The notes under the pieces: model-generated | What the model was told of the DNA's origin: nothing | Seen by the model: the letters and a program-made list of their open reading frames with translations, nothing else | Databases searched by the model: none | Shown here: one piece after another, positions 1 through 7,412 of the stretch | How positions within the stretch are numbered: position 1 is the stretch's first letter | Layout of the letters: every line of letters begins with the position of its first letter | Program-made: the position numbers and the translations under genes | Source of the DNA: Halocalculus aciditolerans | GTDB lineage: Archaea; Halobacteriota; Halobacteria; Halobacteriales; Halobacteriaceae | Length of the DNA stretch: 64,000 nt | Assembly (NCBI RefSeq): GCF_014647475.1 | Contig: NZ_BMPG01000003.1 | Span: 124,001-188,000 of the forward strand | Direction of reading: 5' to 3'

Positions 1-50
1 TCGAGTTCGATGTAGCCGTGAACGGGGTCTTTGAGCTGCTTCGTCGCCAC
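1..50 (-). CDS. HD-domain phosphohydrolase, N-terminus only (cut by window start)
   Basis: Reading leftward from a GTG at position 50, the frame encodes VATKQLKDPVHGYIEL before running off the window. The KDPVHGYIEL stretch is characteristic of the N-terminus of the HD-superfamily dGTPase-like phosphohydrolases, which hydrolyse nucleotides through a metal-bound HD motif. That motif lies outside the window and cannot be checked. The start falls one base after the stop of the DsbA-like gene on the same strand, so the two could be co-transcribed. Only about 16 residues are visible, so the call rests on that motif alone. Confidence 0.55.
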   Translation of the reverse strand, partial: MATKQLKDPVHGYIEL

Positions 51-51
51 G

Positions 52-753
52 CTACGTCGACGTCGCGTTCTCGATTGCGGCCCGCGTGTCCTCCTCCTGA
101 AGCGGGTTGTAGAGGTCGCCGTCGACGACCAGCATCGGCGTGCCGGAGATGTCGTTGTTCTGCGCGAACGTCGTCGTCTCGCGGACGGCCTCGCTGTACT
201 TCGTTCCCTCGAGGTCGGCGCGGACGGTGGAGCGAACGTCGGCGGAGACGCCCGCGGACTCCATCATGGAGACGAGGCGGTCGGTCGTCGCCCACGTCTC
301 GTCCTCCGGCGGCTGGTTCGCGAAGACGTACGTGTGGAACCGCCAGTAGGACTCGGGGGCGGCGTCCCAGAGCGAGAGGCCGGCGCGCGCCGCCCGGGAG
401 GCGTCCTCGCCGAGGAACGGCTCGCCGCTCGGCGTGTACGCGAGCGCCCGGTACGTCAACTGCACGGCGGCCGTTTCGACGTAGTCCGTGACGAACTCCG
501 GGAACCAGCCGGTGTCGAACTGCGCGCAGTACGGGCACTTCCAGTTTCCGACGTAGGTGACGTGCGCGTCGGCGTCCGCCGACCCCATCGTCGCGTACGT
601 CGTCGACGTGTCCGCGGGGAGCGGCGCGTTCGCCACGGCGTCGCTCTCCGACCCGCCACCGCCGCCACCGCCGCCGCCGCTACAGCCGGCGAGCGCACCC
701 GCGAGTGCCGTTCCGGACGCCGCGAGGACCGCACGCCGAGAAGGGTTCGTCAT
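52..753 (-). CDS. DsbA-like thioredoxin-fold lipoprotein
   Basis: 233 aa. The N-terminus has a twin-arginine-like signal (SRRAVLAASG) and a lipobox ending AGC near residue 24, followed by a poly-glycine linker, so the protein is probably exported and lipid-anchored outside the cell membrane. The mature part begins with a beta strand leading into a CPYC redox motif around residue 74. An alpha-helical insert and a late GTPML segment follow; the cis-proline there is typical of the DsbA/thioredoxin-4 family. The likely role is thiol-disulfide exchange on extracytoplasmic proteins. The poly-Gly run is encoded by a GGC/GGT-type tract and is a normal linker for haloarchaeal lipoproteins. The partner oxidase is not visible. 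Confidence 0.85.
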   Translation of the reverse strand: MTNPSRRAVLAASGTALAGALAGCSGGGGGGGGGSESDAVANAPLPADTSTTYATMGSADADAHVTYVGNWKCPYCAQFDTGWFPEFVTDYVETAAVQLTYRALAYTPSGEPFLGEDASRAARAGLSLWDAAPESYWRFHTYVFANQPPEDETWATTDRLVSMMESAGVSADVRSTVRADLEGTKYSEAVRETTTFAQNNDISGTPMLVVDGDLYNPLQEEDTRAAIENATST

Positions 754-857
754 ATCCTCTCTGTAGTCGCCGGGGGGATATGCGGCTTTTGTTCACTCGC
801 CGAACCGGCGTGAATCGGGGGCAGCGTTAAGCCCGTCCGTGTCCGAAGTCGAGTAGC

Positions 858-2954
858 ATGCACTGGGAGCAGGCCCTCCTGTTCTACCCGCTGCTCTTCG
901 CCGCTCTCGTGTCCGTCGCGACGGCCGTCGGGTTCGTCGTGCGGACGCCCAATCAGCGGCTCCGCACCGACGCCCGGTGGTTCGTCGTGCTCGCGGTCTC
1001 CGTCGGCCTCTGGGCGGCCGGGACGGCGTTCGCCGTCACGGCGACGACGGGCGAGGGGACGTTCGGCGGGGCGGCCATCGCCTGGCTCGGCGTGAGTGCG
1101 ACCGCCATCGCGTGGCCGCTCTTCGTCGCCGCGTACACGAACCGCCGGCGGTGGCTGCGCGCGAGCCGCGTCCTCGGCGTCGCCGTCATTCCGGCCGTCT
1201 CCTACTTCGCGGCGCTCACGAACCCCGTGCACGGGCTGTTCGTCATCGGCCTCGACACGGCGACCGGGAGCGACCTCGGGACCGTCGTCGCCGAACCCGG
1301 CCCCGTGCTCGTGGTCTTCGTCGCGTACACGCTCGCGGTCGACATCGTGACTCTCGGCTGGCTCGCGTCCAGTGCCCGCGACGCCACGGGGACCGACCGC
1401 CGCCAGTACCGCCTCGTCTTCGTCGCCGGCGCGGTCCCGTTCGCCGCGAGCGTCACCCACCTCGTCCTCGCCCCGCAGTCCGTCGACTTCACGCCCGTCA
1501 CGTTCGGCGTGACCGTCCCGCTCCTCGGCCTCACGCTCCTCGAACTCCACGACCGCGGCCTCGTCCGGCGGGCGCACGGCGAACTCCTCGAATCCCTCCC
1601 GGACGGCGTCGTCGTCGTGGACGACGCCGGCCGCGTCGCCGACGTGAACACCGCGGCCGAACGGCTCTTCGGCGACATCGTCGGCAGCCGGTTCGCGGAC
1701 GCCGCCGCCGACTACCCGACGCTCCGCGGCCTCGAACCCGCGGACGGCGCGGTCGAGCTGACCGCGGCGCTCGACGGCGAGCACGTCGTCTTCGACGCCC
1801 GCGTCGCCGCCATCGAAGACGACGACATCAGGCCGACCGGCCACCTCTACCTCCTGCGCGACGTCACCGAGCGCCGCCGGACCGAAGTCCGCTATCAGAC
1901 GCTCCTCGAGGACTCCGCCGCGCTCGTCTCCGTCGTGTCCGCGGACGGCGAAATAACGTACGCCAGCCCCGCCCACGAATCCGTCCTCGGACACGCCCCC
2001 GGGGACCTCGTCGGCGAGAGCGTCTTCGCCTTCGTCCACCCGGAGGACCGCGAGCACGCCGTCGAGCGCTTCGAACGCCTGCTCGACGACGACGAACCCG
2101 ACCAGACCCGTATCGAATACCGATTCAGAACGGGCGACGGCGCGTGGCGACGCCTCGAATCCTCGGGCGAGGACTTCCGCTCCCAGCCGTTCCTCGGCGG
2201 CGTCGTCATCACGAGCCAGGACGTCACGGAGCGCGTGCGGGACGCCCACCGCCTCGACCTCTTGAACCGCGTGCTCCGCCACGACGTCCGGAACGCGATG
2301 AACGTCATCGAGGGGAACGCCACCCTCATCGCGGAGCGCGCGGAGAGCGAAACGGTCGCCGAGCGTGCGGACACCATCAAGCGGCGCGCGCGCTCGCTCG
2401 CGGAGATGAGCGACGAAGCGCGGACGCTGGACCACGCGATCACCGCCATCGACGAGACGACCTGCGTCGACGTGAGCGCGATACTCGCGTCCTGCGTCAC
2501 CGCCGTCCGAGAGCGCTACCCGGACGCGACGTGGACGGTCGACATCGAGGGCGACCGCTGGGCGTACACCGACCCGCTCATCGGCGACGCCATCGAAATC
2601 GTCGTCGAGCGCGCCGCCGACGACGCGGACCCCGACCCCGCCGTCACCGTGAAGTGCGAGCGCGTCACCGTCGACGACGAGCCGTTCGTCGAGATCCGCG
2701 TCGTCGACGACGGCCGCCCCATCGGCGACCAGGACCGCCGCGTCCTCGAACACGGCGAGGAGACCACGCTCGAACACGGCACCGGCATCCGAACGTGGTT
2801 CGTGAACTGGGTCGTGACCGCGAGCGGCGGGAGCGTCACCGTCGACGAACGGGACGACGGTCGGAACGCCGTCACGCTCCGCCTCCCCGGAACCGACGAC
2901 GGCGACGCGGTACCAGACGCCGACGCGCTGGACGCCGACGCTCGTGGCACGTAA
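858..2954 (+). CDS. Membrane sensor histidine kinase (7TM, two PAS domains)
   Basis: 698 aa. Residues 1-220 form about seven membrane helices of the histidine-kinase 7TM type. A PAS domain follows at about 235-330 and a second at about 340-460, then a HisKA helix pair with the phospho-acceptor His475 in LRHDVRNAMN, and an ATPase domain at about 545-680. The glycine-rich ATP lid is present (GTGIRTWFVNWVV), but the N-box is atypical: IGDAIEIVVERA lacks the usual Asn that co-ordinates Mg-ATP. Activity may therefore be altered, although some haloarchaeal kinases diverge here. No response regulator is adjacent; the nearest in the window is at 34083. Confidence 0.85.
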   Translation: MHWEQALLFYPLLFAALVSVATAVGFVVRTPNQRLRTDARWFVVLAVSVGLWAAGTAFAVTATTGEGTFGGAAIAWLGVSATAIAWPLFVAAYTNRRRWLRASRVLGVAVIPAVSYFAALTNPVHGLFVIGLDTATGSDLGTVVAEPGPVLVVFVAYTLAVDIVTLGWLASSARDATGTDRRQYRLVFVAGAVPFAASVTHLVLAPQSVDFTPVTFGVTVPLLGLTLLELHDRGLVRRAHGELLESLPDGVVVVDDAGRVADVNTAAERLFGDIVGSRFADAAADYPTLRGLEPADGAVELTAALDGEHVVFDARVAAIEDDDIRPTGHLYLLRDVTERRRTEVRYQTLLEDSAALVSVVSADGEITYASPAHESVLGHAPGDLVGESVFAFVHPEDREHAVERFERLLDDDEPDQTRIEYRFRTGDGAWRRLESSGEDFRSQPFLGGVVITSQDVTERVRDAHRLDLLNRVLRHDVRNAMNVIEGNATLIAERAESETVAERADTIKRRARSLAEMSDEARTLDHAITAIDETTCVDVSAILASCVTAVRERYPDATWTVDIEGDRWAYTDPLIGDAIEIVVERAADDADPDPAVTVKCERVTVDDEPFVEIRVVDDGRPIGDQDRRVLEHGEETTLEHGTGIRTWFVNWVVTASGGSVTVDERDDGRNAVTLRLPGTDDGDAVPDADALDADARGT

Positions 2955-3047
2955 TCGAGCGCCGGACGCCCACGAGATGCGAACGGGGTTCGACCATCCC
3001 GGGGAACTGTGGAAAACATTTAATCGGGGGCCGGAGAAAGCGCGAGT

Positions 3048-3557
3048 ATGACCGATTCGTTCGACGTCGACCTGGACGAGATGGATATCGCCATCCTCCG
3101 GCGCGTCGAGGCGGACTACGACGTGAACCTGAGCGACCTCGCCGACGACCTCGGCATGTCGAAATCCGCGATACACTACCGCCTCCAGAAGCTCAAGGAC
3201 GCCGACGTCGTCGAATCCGTCTCCGCCGACGTGAACCCGCTCGCGCTCGGCCTCGACCACCTCCTCATCACCGAGATCTCCGTCGTCCACGAGACGGGCT
3301 ACGCCGAGGATATCGGTGCCGACCTCGCCGACGTCCCCGGCGTCGAACAGGTCTACTACACCATGGGCGACGTCGACTTCGTCGTCCTCTCCCGCGTCCA
3401 GAACCGCGACCAGCTCAACGAGCTCGTCGACGCCTTCGTCGCCATCGACGGCGTCAACGAGACCTCCAGCCGCTTCGTGATGGGTGAACTCTCCACCGGC
3501 GGTCGCCCGACCAGCGGCCTCTCCACCGAAATGGAGGAGAACGTCCTCAACGGCTGA
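3048..3557 (+). CDS. Lrp/AsnC family transcription regulator
   Basis: 169 aa. An N-terminal winged helix-turn-helix (residues about 8-55, with LSDLADDLGMSKSAIHYRL as the recognition unit) is followed by an alpha-beta ligand-binding and oligomerisation half containing GVEQVYYTMGDVDFVV, as in Lrp/AsnC proteins. Such proteins bind DNA as dimers or octamers and often respond to amino acids. The C-terminal 25 residues are a short polar tail. The upstream TTTAATCGG at about 3018 could be a promoter element. The gene stands alone between the kinase and the replication-origin region, so its target cannot be inferred from neighbours. Confidence 0.88.
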   Translation: MTDSFDVDLDEMDIAILRRVEADYDVNLSDLADDLGMSKSAIHYRLQKLKDADVVESVSADVNPLALGLDHLLITEISVVHETGYAEDIGADLADVPGVEQVYYTMGDVDFVVLSRVQNRDQLNELVDAFVAIDGVNETSSRFVMGELSTGGRPTSGLSTEMEENVLNG

Positions 3558-3568
3558 CCACCACACGA

Positions 3569-3610
3569 ATCAGCCGCACGACGACTGAGATCAGCCGCAC
3601 GACGACTGAG
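3569..3610. repeat. Two-copy 21-bp tandem repeat
   Basis: The unit ATCAGCCGCACGACGACTGAG occurs twice in direct succession (3569-3589 and 3590-3610), just after the stop of the Lrp/AsnC gene. It lies at the left edge of the gene-free stretch (3558-4014) that also contains three origin-type motifs. No function can be assigned. Confidence 0.75.
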
Positions 3611-3667
3611 CCGTCTATCGGACCGACTCGGGCCGAAGGCTGAGCCGTCCACACGCGTCTCTCCGTA

Positions 3668-3686
3668 CACCACCGTGTCCGGAGTT
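3668..3686 (+). repeat. ORB-like origin motif, downstream side of orc1/cdc6, copy 1
   Basis: CACCACCGTGTCCGGAGTT. It shares the core GTCCG[G/C]AGT preceded by CACCRCCG with copies at 3822, 3921, 5694, 5773, 6282, 6343 and 6471. The clustering around an orc1/cdc6 gene suggests an origin-recognition box. Confidence 0.6.
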
Positions 3687-3821
3687 CGACGCGCCACGCG
3701 ACCCCACGCGGCGCTCCGCGCCGTCCGCTGTCCCCGCTGTCCCACCCGTGACCGCCCACAGGCGCGGCGAACGCCATCCGAGGACCAGTACCACAGCTAT
3801 CTACCGACCAGCACGACGGCG

Positions 3822-3843
3822 CACACCGCCGCGTCCGGAGTAA
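3822..3843 (+). repeat. ORB-like origin motif, downstream side, copy 2
   Basis: A CACACCGCCGCGTCCGGAGT core followed by AA. Same orientation as copy 1. It lies in the non-coding stretch downstream of orc1/cdc6. Confidence 0.6.
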
Positions 3844-3920
3844 AGTGCCGAAATCGGACTGCTTCCGGCTCGCCCCGAGCGTCTCGCTCCGTCACGTCGC
3901 TATAGTCTCGGCGGACGATC

Positions 3921-3943
3921 CACACCACCGCGTCCGGAGAAAC
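3921..3943 (+). repeat. ORB-like origin motif, downstream side, copy 3
   Basis: CACACCACCGCGTCCGGAG followed by AAAC. Same orientation as copies 1 and 2, about 70 bp past the stop codon of orc1/cdc6. Confidence 0.6.
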
Positions 3944-4014
3944 GCCGGAGGCGAACTGAAGAAGCCGACGAGACGAGCAACCCCCGTCGACGGCTCCGCG
4001 GAGTCGACGGCCGC

Positions 4015-5664
4015 TCAGTCGAACGACGAAATCGTCGCGTCCTCGTGGTCGCCCTCTCCGCTCCCGTCCTCTTCGAGACGAGCGTCCGGGTCGTCGCCGC
4101 TGCGCTCGTCGGCGTCGCCGGCGTCCGCCGCATCCACCGCGTCTGCCGCGTCCACCACGTCCGGAACGTCCGCAGCGGCGTCGTCGGAGCCGGCCCCGTT
4201 CCCGGAGTCCGCCACCGCTTCGGACGGCGTTTCAGCGTCGTTCGCCCGCGTCGCCGTCGCGTCAGGCGACTCCCCGGCCGGTGCACGAGGCGACGTCTCC
4301 GTCCGTTCGTCAGCCGGAGTGGCTGCCGCATCGGACGGCGTCTCCGTCCGTTCGTCGGCCGCAGCGGTCGGCTCCGATTCGTCGGCCGCGGTGGCGACGT
4401 CCGCGTGCGTGGCGTTCTCCGAACCGTCGGGCGTGTCGCTGATGACGGCTTCTTCGAGGGCGCGCTCGACGACGGACTCGTGGACGCCGACGAGTTCGAC
4501 GGTCTCGGAGAGCGCGCTCAACACCTGCTCCACGGGCATGTCGAGTTCGTACTCGCGGTAGGTGCCGCCGCGCCGCCCCTCGTTCCGCTCGGTGACGGAG
4601 ATGATGCCGAGCATCGCGAGTTCGCTCAGGTGGTCGCGCATCCGCCGCGGGACGAGCGGGTCGCGGTTCGCGAGCTCCGCAAAGCGCGTGTAGCGCGGGC
4701 GGACGTCCCGCGACCGGATGGGCGTCTCCCCCTCCAGCGCGTTCGTGACGAGCGCGTAGAGCACGAGGTGGCCGTGCTCGGTGAGGCCCCGAATGCCCTC
4801 CTCGATGCGGCCGCGTTCGAGCGCGGTGCGCCCCCGGTCGACGTGTTCTTCGGTGACGGTGGCGGTTTCGTCGTCGCGCGCCACGTCGCCGGCCTTCATC
4901 AGGAGGTCGATGGACTGCCGGGCGTCGCCGGCGTCCTTCGCGCCGTACGCCGCGCAGAGCGGGATGACGCCGGGTTCGAGGACGTCGTCGTGGAACGCCA
5001 CCGCCGCGCGCTGTTCGAGGATGGCCTTCAGGTCGGTCGCGTCGTACGCCGGGAAGTGAATCTCGTTCTCGCAGAGCGACGACTTCACTTTCGGCGAGAG
5101 GTCGTCGCGGAAGGAGAAGTCGTTCGAGATGCCGATGAGGCCGACCTGGGTCGACTCGAGCTTGCTGTTCGCGCGGGCGCGCGGGAGCTGGTAGAGGATG
5201 GAGTCGTCGCCGATGTTGTCGATCTCGTCGAGGACGATTAATACTGTGCCGCCGTGGGAGTCGAGGTCCTCCCAGAGCATCTCGTAGACCGTCGCGAGCG
5301 GGTAGCCCGTCGTCGAAATCTGGTTGTGTTCCGCGCGGAGTTCGTTCACGAGGTGGGTCGCGACCTGGTAGGAAGAGGAGAGCCCGTCGCAGTTGAGGAA
5401 GATGATGTCGAGGTCGACGTCGTCGTACTGCGCCGCGTCCTCCCGGAGGTGGTCGAGGAGGTACCGCGTCGCCGCCGTCTTCCCCACGCCGGTCTTCCCG
5501 TAGAGGAAGATGTTGTTCGGTTGCTCGGAGTTGATGACGGGCTGCAGCGCGCTCGTGTACGTCGAGAGTTCCTCGTCCCGGCCCACGAGCTCGCTCGGCT
5601 GGTAGTCCTCCCTGAGCGCGTCCCGGTCCCGATAGATATCGGTATCCCGCTCGAAGAGTCCCAT
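4015..5664 (-). CDS. orc1/cdc6: Origin recognition / replication initiator Orc1/Cdc6
   Basis: 549 aa from the ATG at 5664 (MGLFERDTDIYRDRDALRED, the standard family N-terminus; an in-frame ATG at 5691 is less likely). The AAA+ core has Walker A GKTGVGKT (56-63), Walker B VLIVLDEID (about 141-149) and a sensor-1 region GISNDF. A winged-helix DNA-binding domain occupies about 290-395. The protein binds origin boxes and loads the MCM helicase. From about residue 405 to the end there is an acidic, repetitive, disordered tail (DERTETPSDAA, VDAADAVDAADAGDAD), making it longer than the roughly 400 aa of a minimal Orc1/Cdc6. ORB-like motifs lie on both sides, consistent with a cognate origin. Confidence 0.95.
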   Translation of the reverse strand: MGLFERDTDIYRDRDALREDYQPSELVGRDEELSTYTSALQPVINSEQPNNIFLYGKTGVGKTAATRYLLDHLREDAAQYDDVDLDIIFLNCDGLSSSYQVATHLVNELRAEHNQISTTGYPLATVYEMLWEDLDSHGGTVLIVLDEIDNIGDDSILYQLPRARANSKLESTQVGLIGISNDFSFRDDLSPKVKSSLCENEIHFPAYDATDLKAILEQRAAVAFHDDVLEPGVIPLCAAYGAKDAGDARQSIDLLMKAGDVARDDETATVTEEHVDRGRTALERGRIEEGIRGLTEHGHLVLYALVTNALEGETPIRSRDVRPRYTRFAELANRDPLVPRRMRDHLSELAMLGIISVTERNEGRRGGTYREYELDMPVEQVLSALSETVELVGVHESVVERALEEAVISDTPDGSENATHADVATAADESEPTAAADERTETPSDAAATPADERTETSPRAPAGESPDATATRANDAETPSEAVADSGNGAGSDDAAADVPDVVDAADAVDAADAGDADERSGDDPDARLEEDGSGEGDHEDATISSFD

Positions 5665-5693
5665 GCCACCCTCACTCGCGGCGACCCTCATAA

Positions 5694-5742
5694 AACCACC
5701 GCGTCCGGAGCGTCCGCAGTGTCCGGAGCGTCCGCTGTTCCA
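5694..5742 (+). repeat. Compound ORB-like cluster next to orc1/cdc6 start
   Basis: It begins ACCACCGCGTCCGGAG and continues with three further spaced copies of the short core (CGTCCGCAGT, GTCCGGAGCG, TCCGCTGTTCC). The cluster ends just before a TATA-like ATATATAC (5746-5754), so initiator binding here could also repress the orc1/cdc6 promoter. Confidence 0.6.
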
Positions 5743-5772
5743 AAGATATATACGGGAGGTGCCGATGACCCT

Positions 5773-5795
5773 CCCCCCACTTTGTCCGGAGTAAC
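5773..5795 (+). repeat. ORB-like motif with C-rich flank
   Basis: CCCCCCACTTTGTCCGGAGT followed by AAC. The G/C run next to the core resembles the G-string seen beside many haloarchaeal ORBs. It borders the AT-richer tract on the left. Confidence 0.6.
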
Positions 5796-5819
5796 GAGGC
5801 TCCGAAGGAGGGGGTGGGA

Positions 5820-5945
5820 GGAAGAAGCTAACGAGCGGTTACTAGAAGCGACAGAGCTAAGTCAAAACCACCACAACCAAAACCGCACTAGAAGACTAAG
5901 GCTAAGAAGAGGAAACCTGTCTAGGCCTAGAGTAGCCGTATTTTC
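5820..5945. other. AT-richer tract, candidate duplex-unwinding element
   Basis: By eye this stretch is near half A+T in a region that otherwise runs about one third. It is strongly asymmetric: A-rich on the given strand (for example CAAAACCACCACAACCAAAA near 5865), with CTAG and CTAAG motifs. It sits between the left and right ORB-like clusters, where an unwinding element would be expected. Confidence 0.5.
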
Positions 5946-5950
5946 GTCTC

Positions 5951-5987
5951 TCAGTCAGCGAGTCAGTCAGAGTCAGTCAGTCGGTCA
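5951..5987. repeat. GTCA short tandem repeats in origin
   Basis: Repeated AGTCAG/GAGTCAGTCAG units follow the AT-richer tract. The run is short and imperfect; no function is assigned. Confidence 0.6.
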
Positions 5988-6281
5988 TTCGCCAGTCGTT
6001 CCTCTTCGCTTCCTCCTCGGTCTCGTCACGTTGTCTCGGCACTCGTCTCACCGCTCAACCTTCCCTCGCTGTTTGTCGACCGCCTCGGCCCTCTGGTCTG
6101 ACTGTGTCGGTCGTCTAGCCCGTCTGAGAGGCGCGCAGTAGCCGTTCGGTCGCGGACCCTTCTTCTCTTCCTCCTGTTCTCGTCGGTTCTCTCGCCGATC
6201 CGACGTCGACGTCCCCTCACCGCCCGCCGTTATCGGCAATAAATCCCGCATTTCTCTCCCCCCTCCCTCCTTCGCGCCCGT

Positions 6282-6303
6282 TTACTGCGGACACGGTGGT
6301 GTG
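6282..6303 (-). repeat. ORB-like motif, rdfA side, copy 1 (inverted)
   Basis: On the minus strand it reads CACACCACCGTGTCCGCAGT then AA. It forms an inverted pair with the plus-strand copy at 6308, separated by four bases. Confidence 0.65.
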
Positions 6304-6307
6304 AGTG

Positions 6308-6330
6308 TACACCTCCGTGTCCGCTGTTCC
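6308..6330 (+). repeat. ORB-like motif, rdfA side, copy 2
   Basis: TACACCTCCGTGTCCGCTGT followed by TCC. It has the TGTTCC ending also seen at 5742 and 6517, a variant of the AGTAA ending. Confidence 0.6.
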
Positions 6331-6342
6331 GGGAAATCCGAA

Positions 6343-6365
6343 GAACTGCGGACGCGGTGGTGTGT
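6343..6365 (-). repeat. ORB-like motif, rdfA side, copy 3 (inverted)
   Basis: The minus strand reads ACACACCACCGCGTCCGCAG then TTC. Confidence 0.65.
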
Positions 6366-6470
6366 CCAAACGGTCCGCTCTCCATTTCTATCGACCGCGA
6401 AACGCGGCGATTTCGGACTAGAAGCCACCTAAACGCCTTCCTCGCGCCCACATCTCGGCCACGTCCCACC

Positions 6471-6494
6471 GGACACCACCGTGTCCGCAGTAAC
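6471..6494 (+). repeat. ORB-like motif, rdfA side, copy 4
   Basis: GGACACCACCGTGTCCGCAG then TAAC. It also contains a perfect dyad, GGACAC-CACC-GTGTCC. Confidence 0.65.
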
Positions 6495-6517
6495 CGACAC
6501 CGGTCTGTCCGCTGTTC
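6495..6517 (+). repeat. ORB-like motif, rdfA side, copy 5
   Basis: CGACACCGGTCTGTCCGCTG then TTC, immediately following copy 4; the weakest match of the set. Confidence 0.5.
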
Positions 6518-6652
6518 CGCGGTTCCCGTCGCCTCCGTCGCCCCTCGGTTTCTCTTCGGACGCCTCTTCCTCCGCGGGGACCGCGATTGCTTTACGGCCG
6601 TATGCGCGTAACGAAGCGAAGGTTTTTGCGCCCCCCTCTCGAACGACGTGGT

Positions 6653-7270
6653 ATGTCCGTGGAGACGACTCGGGACGTGGCGTGTGACTGTAAGGCCGGG
6701 CGGGTGGCGGCGGCGTACGGCCTCGACGACCTCGACGACGAACTCGAACGCCGGTGGCTCGGCGAGGGCCGGGAGCGCGAGAGCCTCCGGTCGCTCGCCG
6801 ACTACGCGAACCGCCGCGTCCTGCGTTCCGCGATGCGGGACGCCGGGATGGAGGTCATCGACGGCGAAGTCGAGAACACCTACCGCCTCCTCACGGACAG
6901 CGACACGAGCGCCGGCGACCGCACGCAGGTCGAACGCCGCCTCGAACGCGCCGGCGTCGACGTCGACGCCGTCGAATCCGACTTCGTCTCCCACCAGACC
7001 GTCCACACCCACCTCCGCGAGTGCCGCGACGTTTCCCGCGAGGAAGCCGACCGCGACCGCGTCGAATCCGCTCGCCGCACTATCTTCTCCCTCCAGAGTC
7101 GCACGGAGGCCGTCGTCGAGGACTCCCTCTCCCGGCTCGCCGGCGACGAACTCGCGCTCGACGACGTCGACGCGTTCGTCGACATCCAAGTCGTCTGCGA
7201 GGCCTGCGGCCGCCAGCAGGAGGTCGGCGCGCTCATCGACCGCGGCGGCTGCACCTGCCAGCTCGACTGA
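6653..7270 (+). CDS. rdfA: RdfA-like (rod-determining factor) protein
   Basis: 205 aa from the ATG at 6653; the longer frame from 6587 would read through origin DNA. The N-terminus has CDCK (Cys11, Cys13) and the C-terminus several more cysteines (VVCEACGR, GGCTCQLD), so a metal site is plausible. The middle is charged and helical, with a motif close to SLRSLADYANRRVLRSAM. This pattern matches the haloarchaeal family named for a Haloferax rod-shape determinant, where it is commonly encoded beside an archaeal SMC-related gene, as here (142 bp upstream). The biochemical activity is unknown. Its location next to the origin links cell-shape and chromosome functions by position only. Confidence 0.7.
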   Translation: MSVETTRDVACDCKAGRVAAAYGLDDLDDELERRWLGEGRERESLRSLADYANRRVLRSAMRDAGMEVIDGEVENTYRLLTDSDTSAGDRTQVERRLERAGVDVDAVESDFVSHQTVHTHLRECRDVSREEADRDRVESARRTIFSLQSRTEAVVEDSLSRLAGDELALDDVDAFVDIQVVCEACGRQQEVGALIDRGGCTCQLD

Positions 7271-7412
7271 CGGAGTCGACTCCGCCCGCGAACCGGGCTT
7301 TCGCGTCACGTCGTTCCGGCTCAGGTTCGCGTCACGTCGTTCCGGCTCACACCGTTTCGATACCCACCGCGTGGAAACGGTTATGGGCTCGGGGTGTCTG
7401 AGTCACGAGTAG

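Larger units (their letters stand above)
5665..6652. other. Probable replication origin (oriC) between orc1/cdc6 and rdfA
   Basis: About 990 bp without a convincing gene. The left end holds overlapping GTCCG-type motifs (5694-5742) and another at 5773-5795. The middle is AT-richer than the surrounding DNA (about 5820-5945) and then pyrimidine-rich to about 6240. The right end holds five more motifs in both orientations (6282-6517). An origin-linked initiator gene, flanking repeats and an internal AT-rich unwinding region together form the standard haloarchaeal origin layout. The adjoining SMC-like gene also resembles the neighbourhood of described haloarchaeal chromosomal origins. Confidence 0.85.

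Noticed and set aside
655-680. A (CCG)n-like triplet run resembling a microsatellite
   Set aside because: It encodes the poly-glycine linker after the lipobox of the DsbA-like protein; the TAXI protein has a similar linker.
750-3566. A 938-codon open frame on the minus strand across the histidine kinase and Lrp genes
   Set aside because: It is the mirror of high-GC coding DNA; it has no domain and is rich in Val, Asp, Arg and Gly, whereas the plus strand encodes recognisable proteins.
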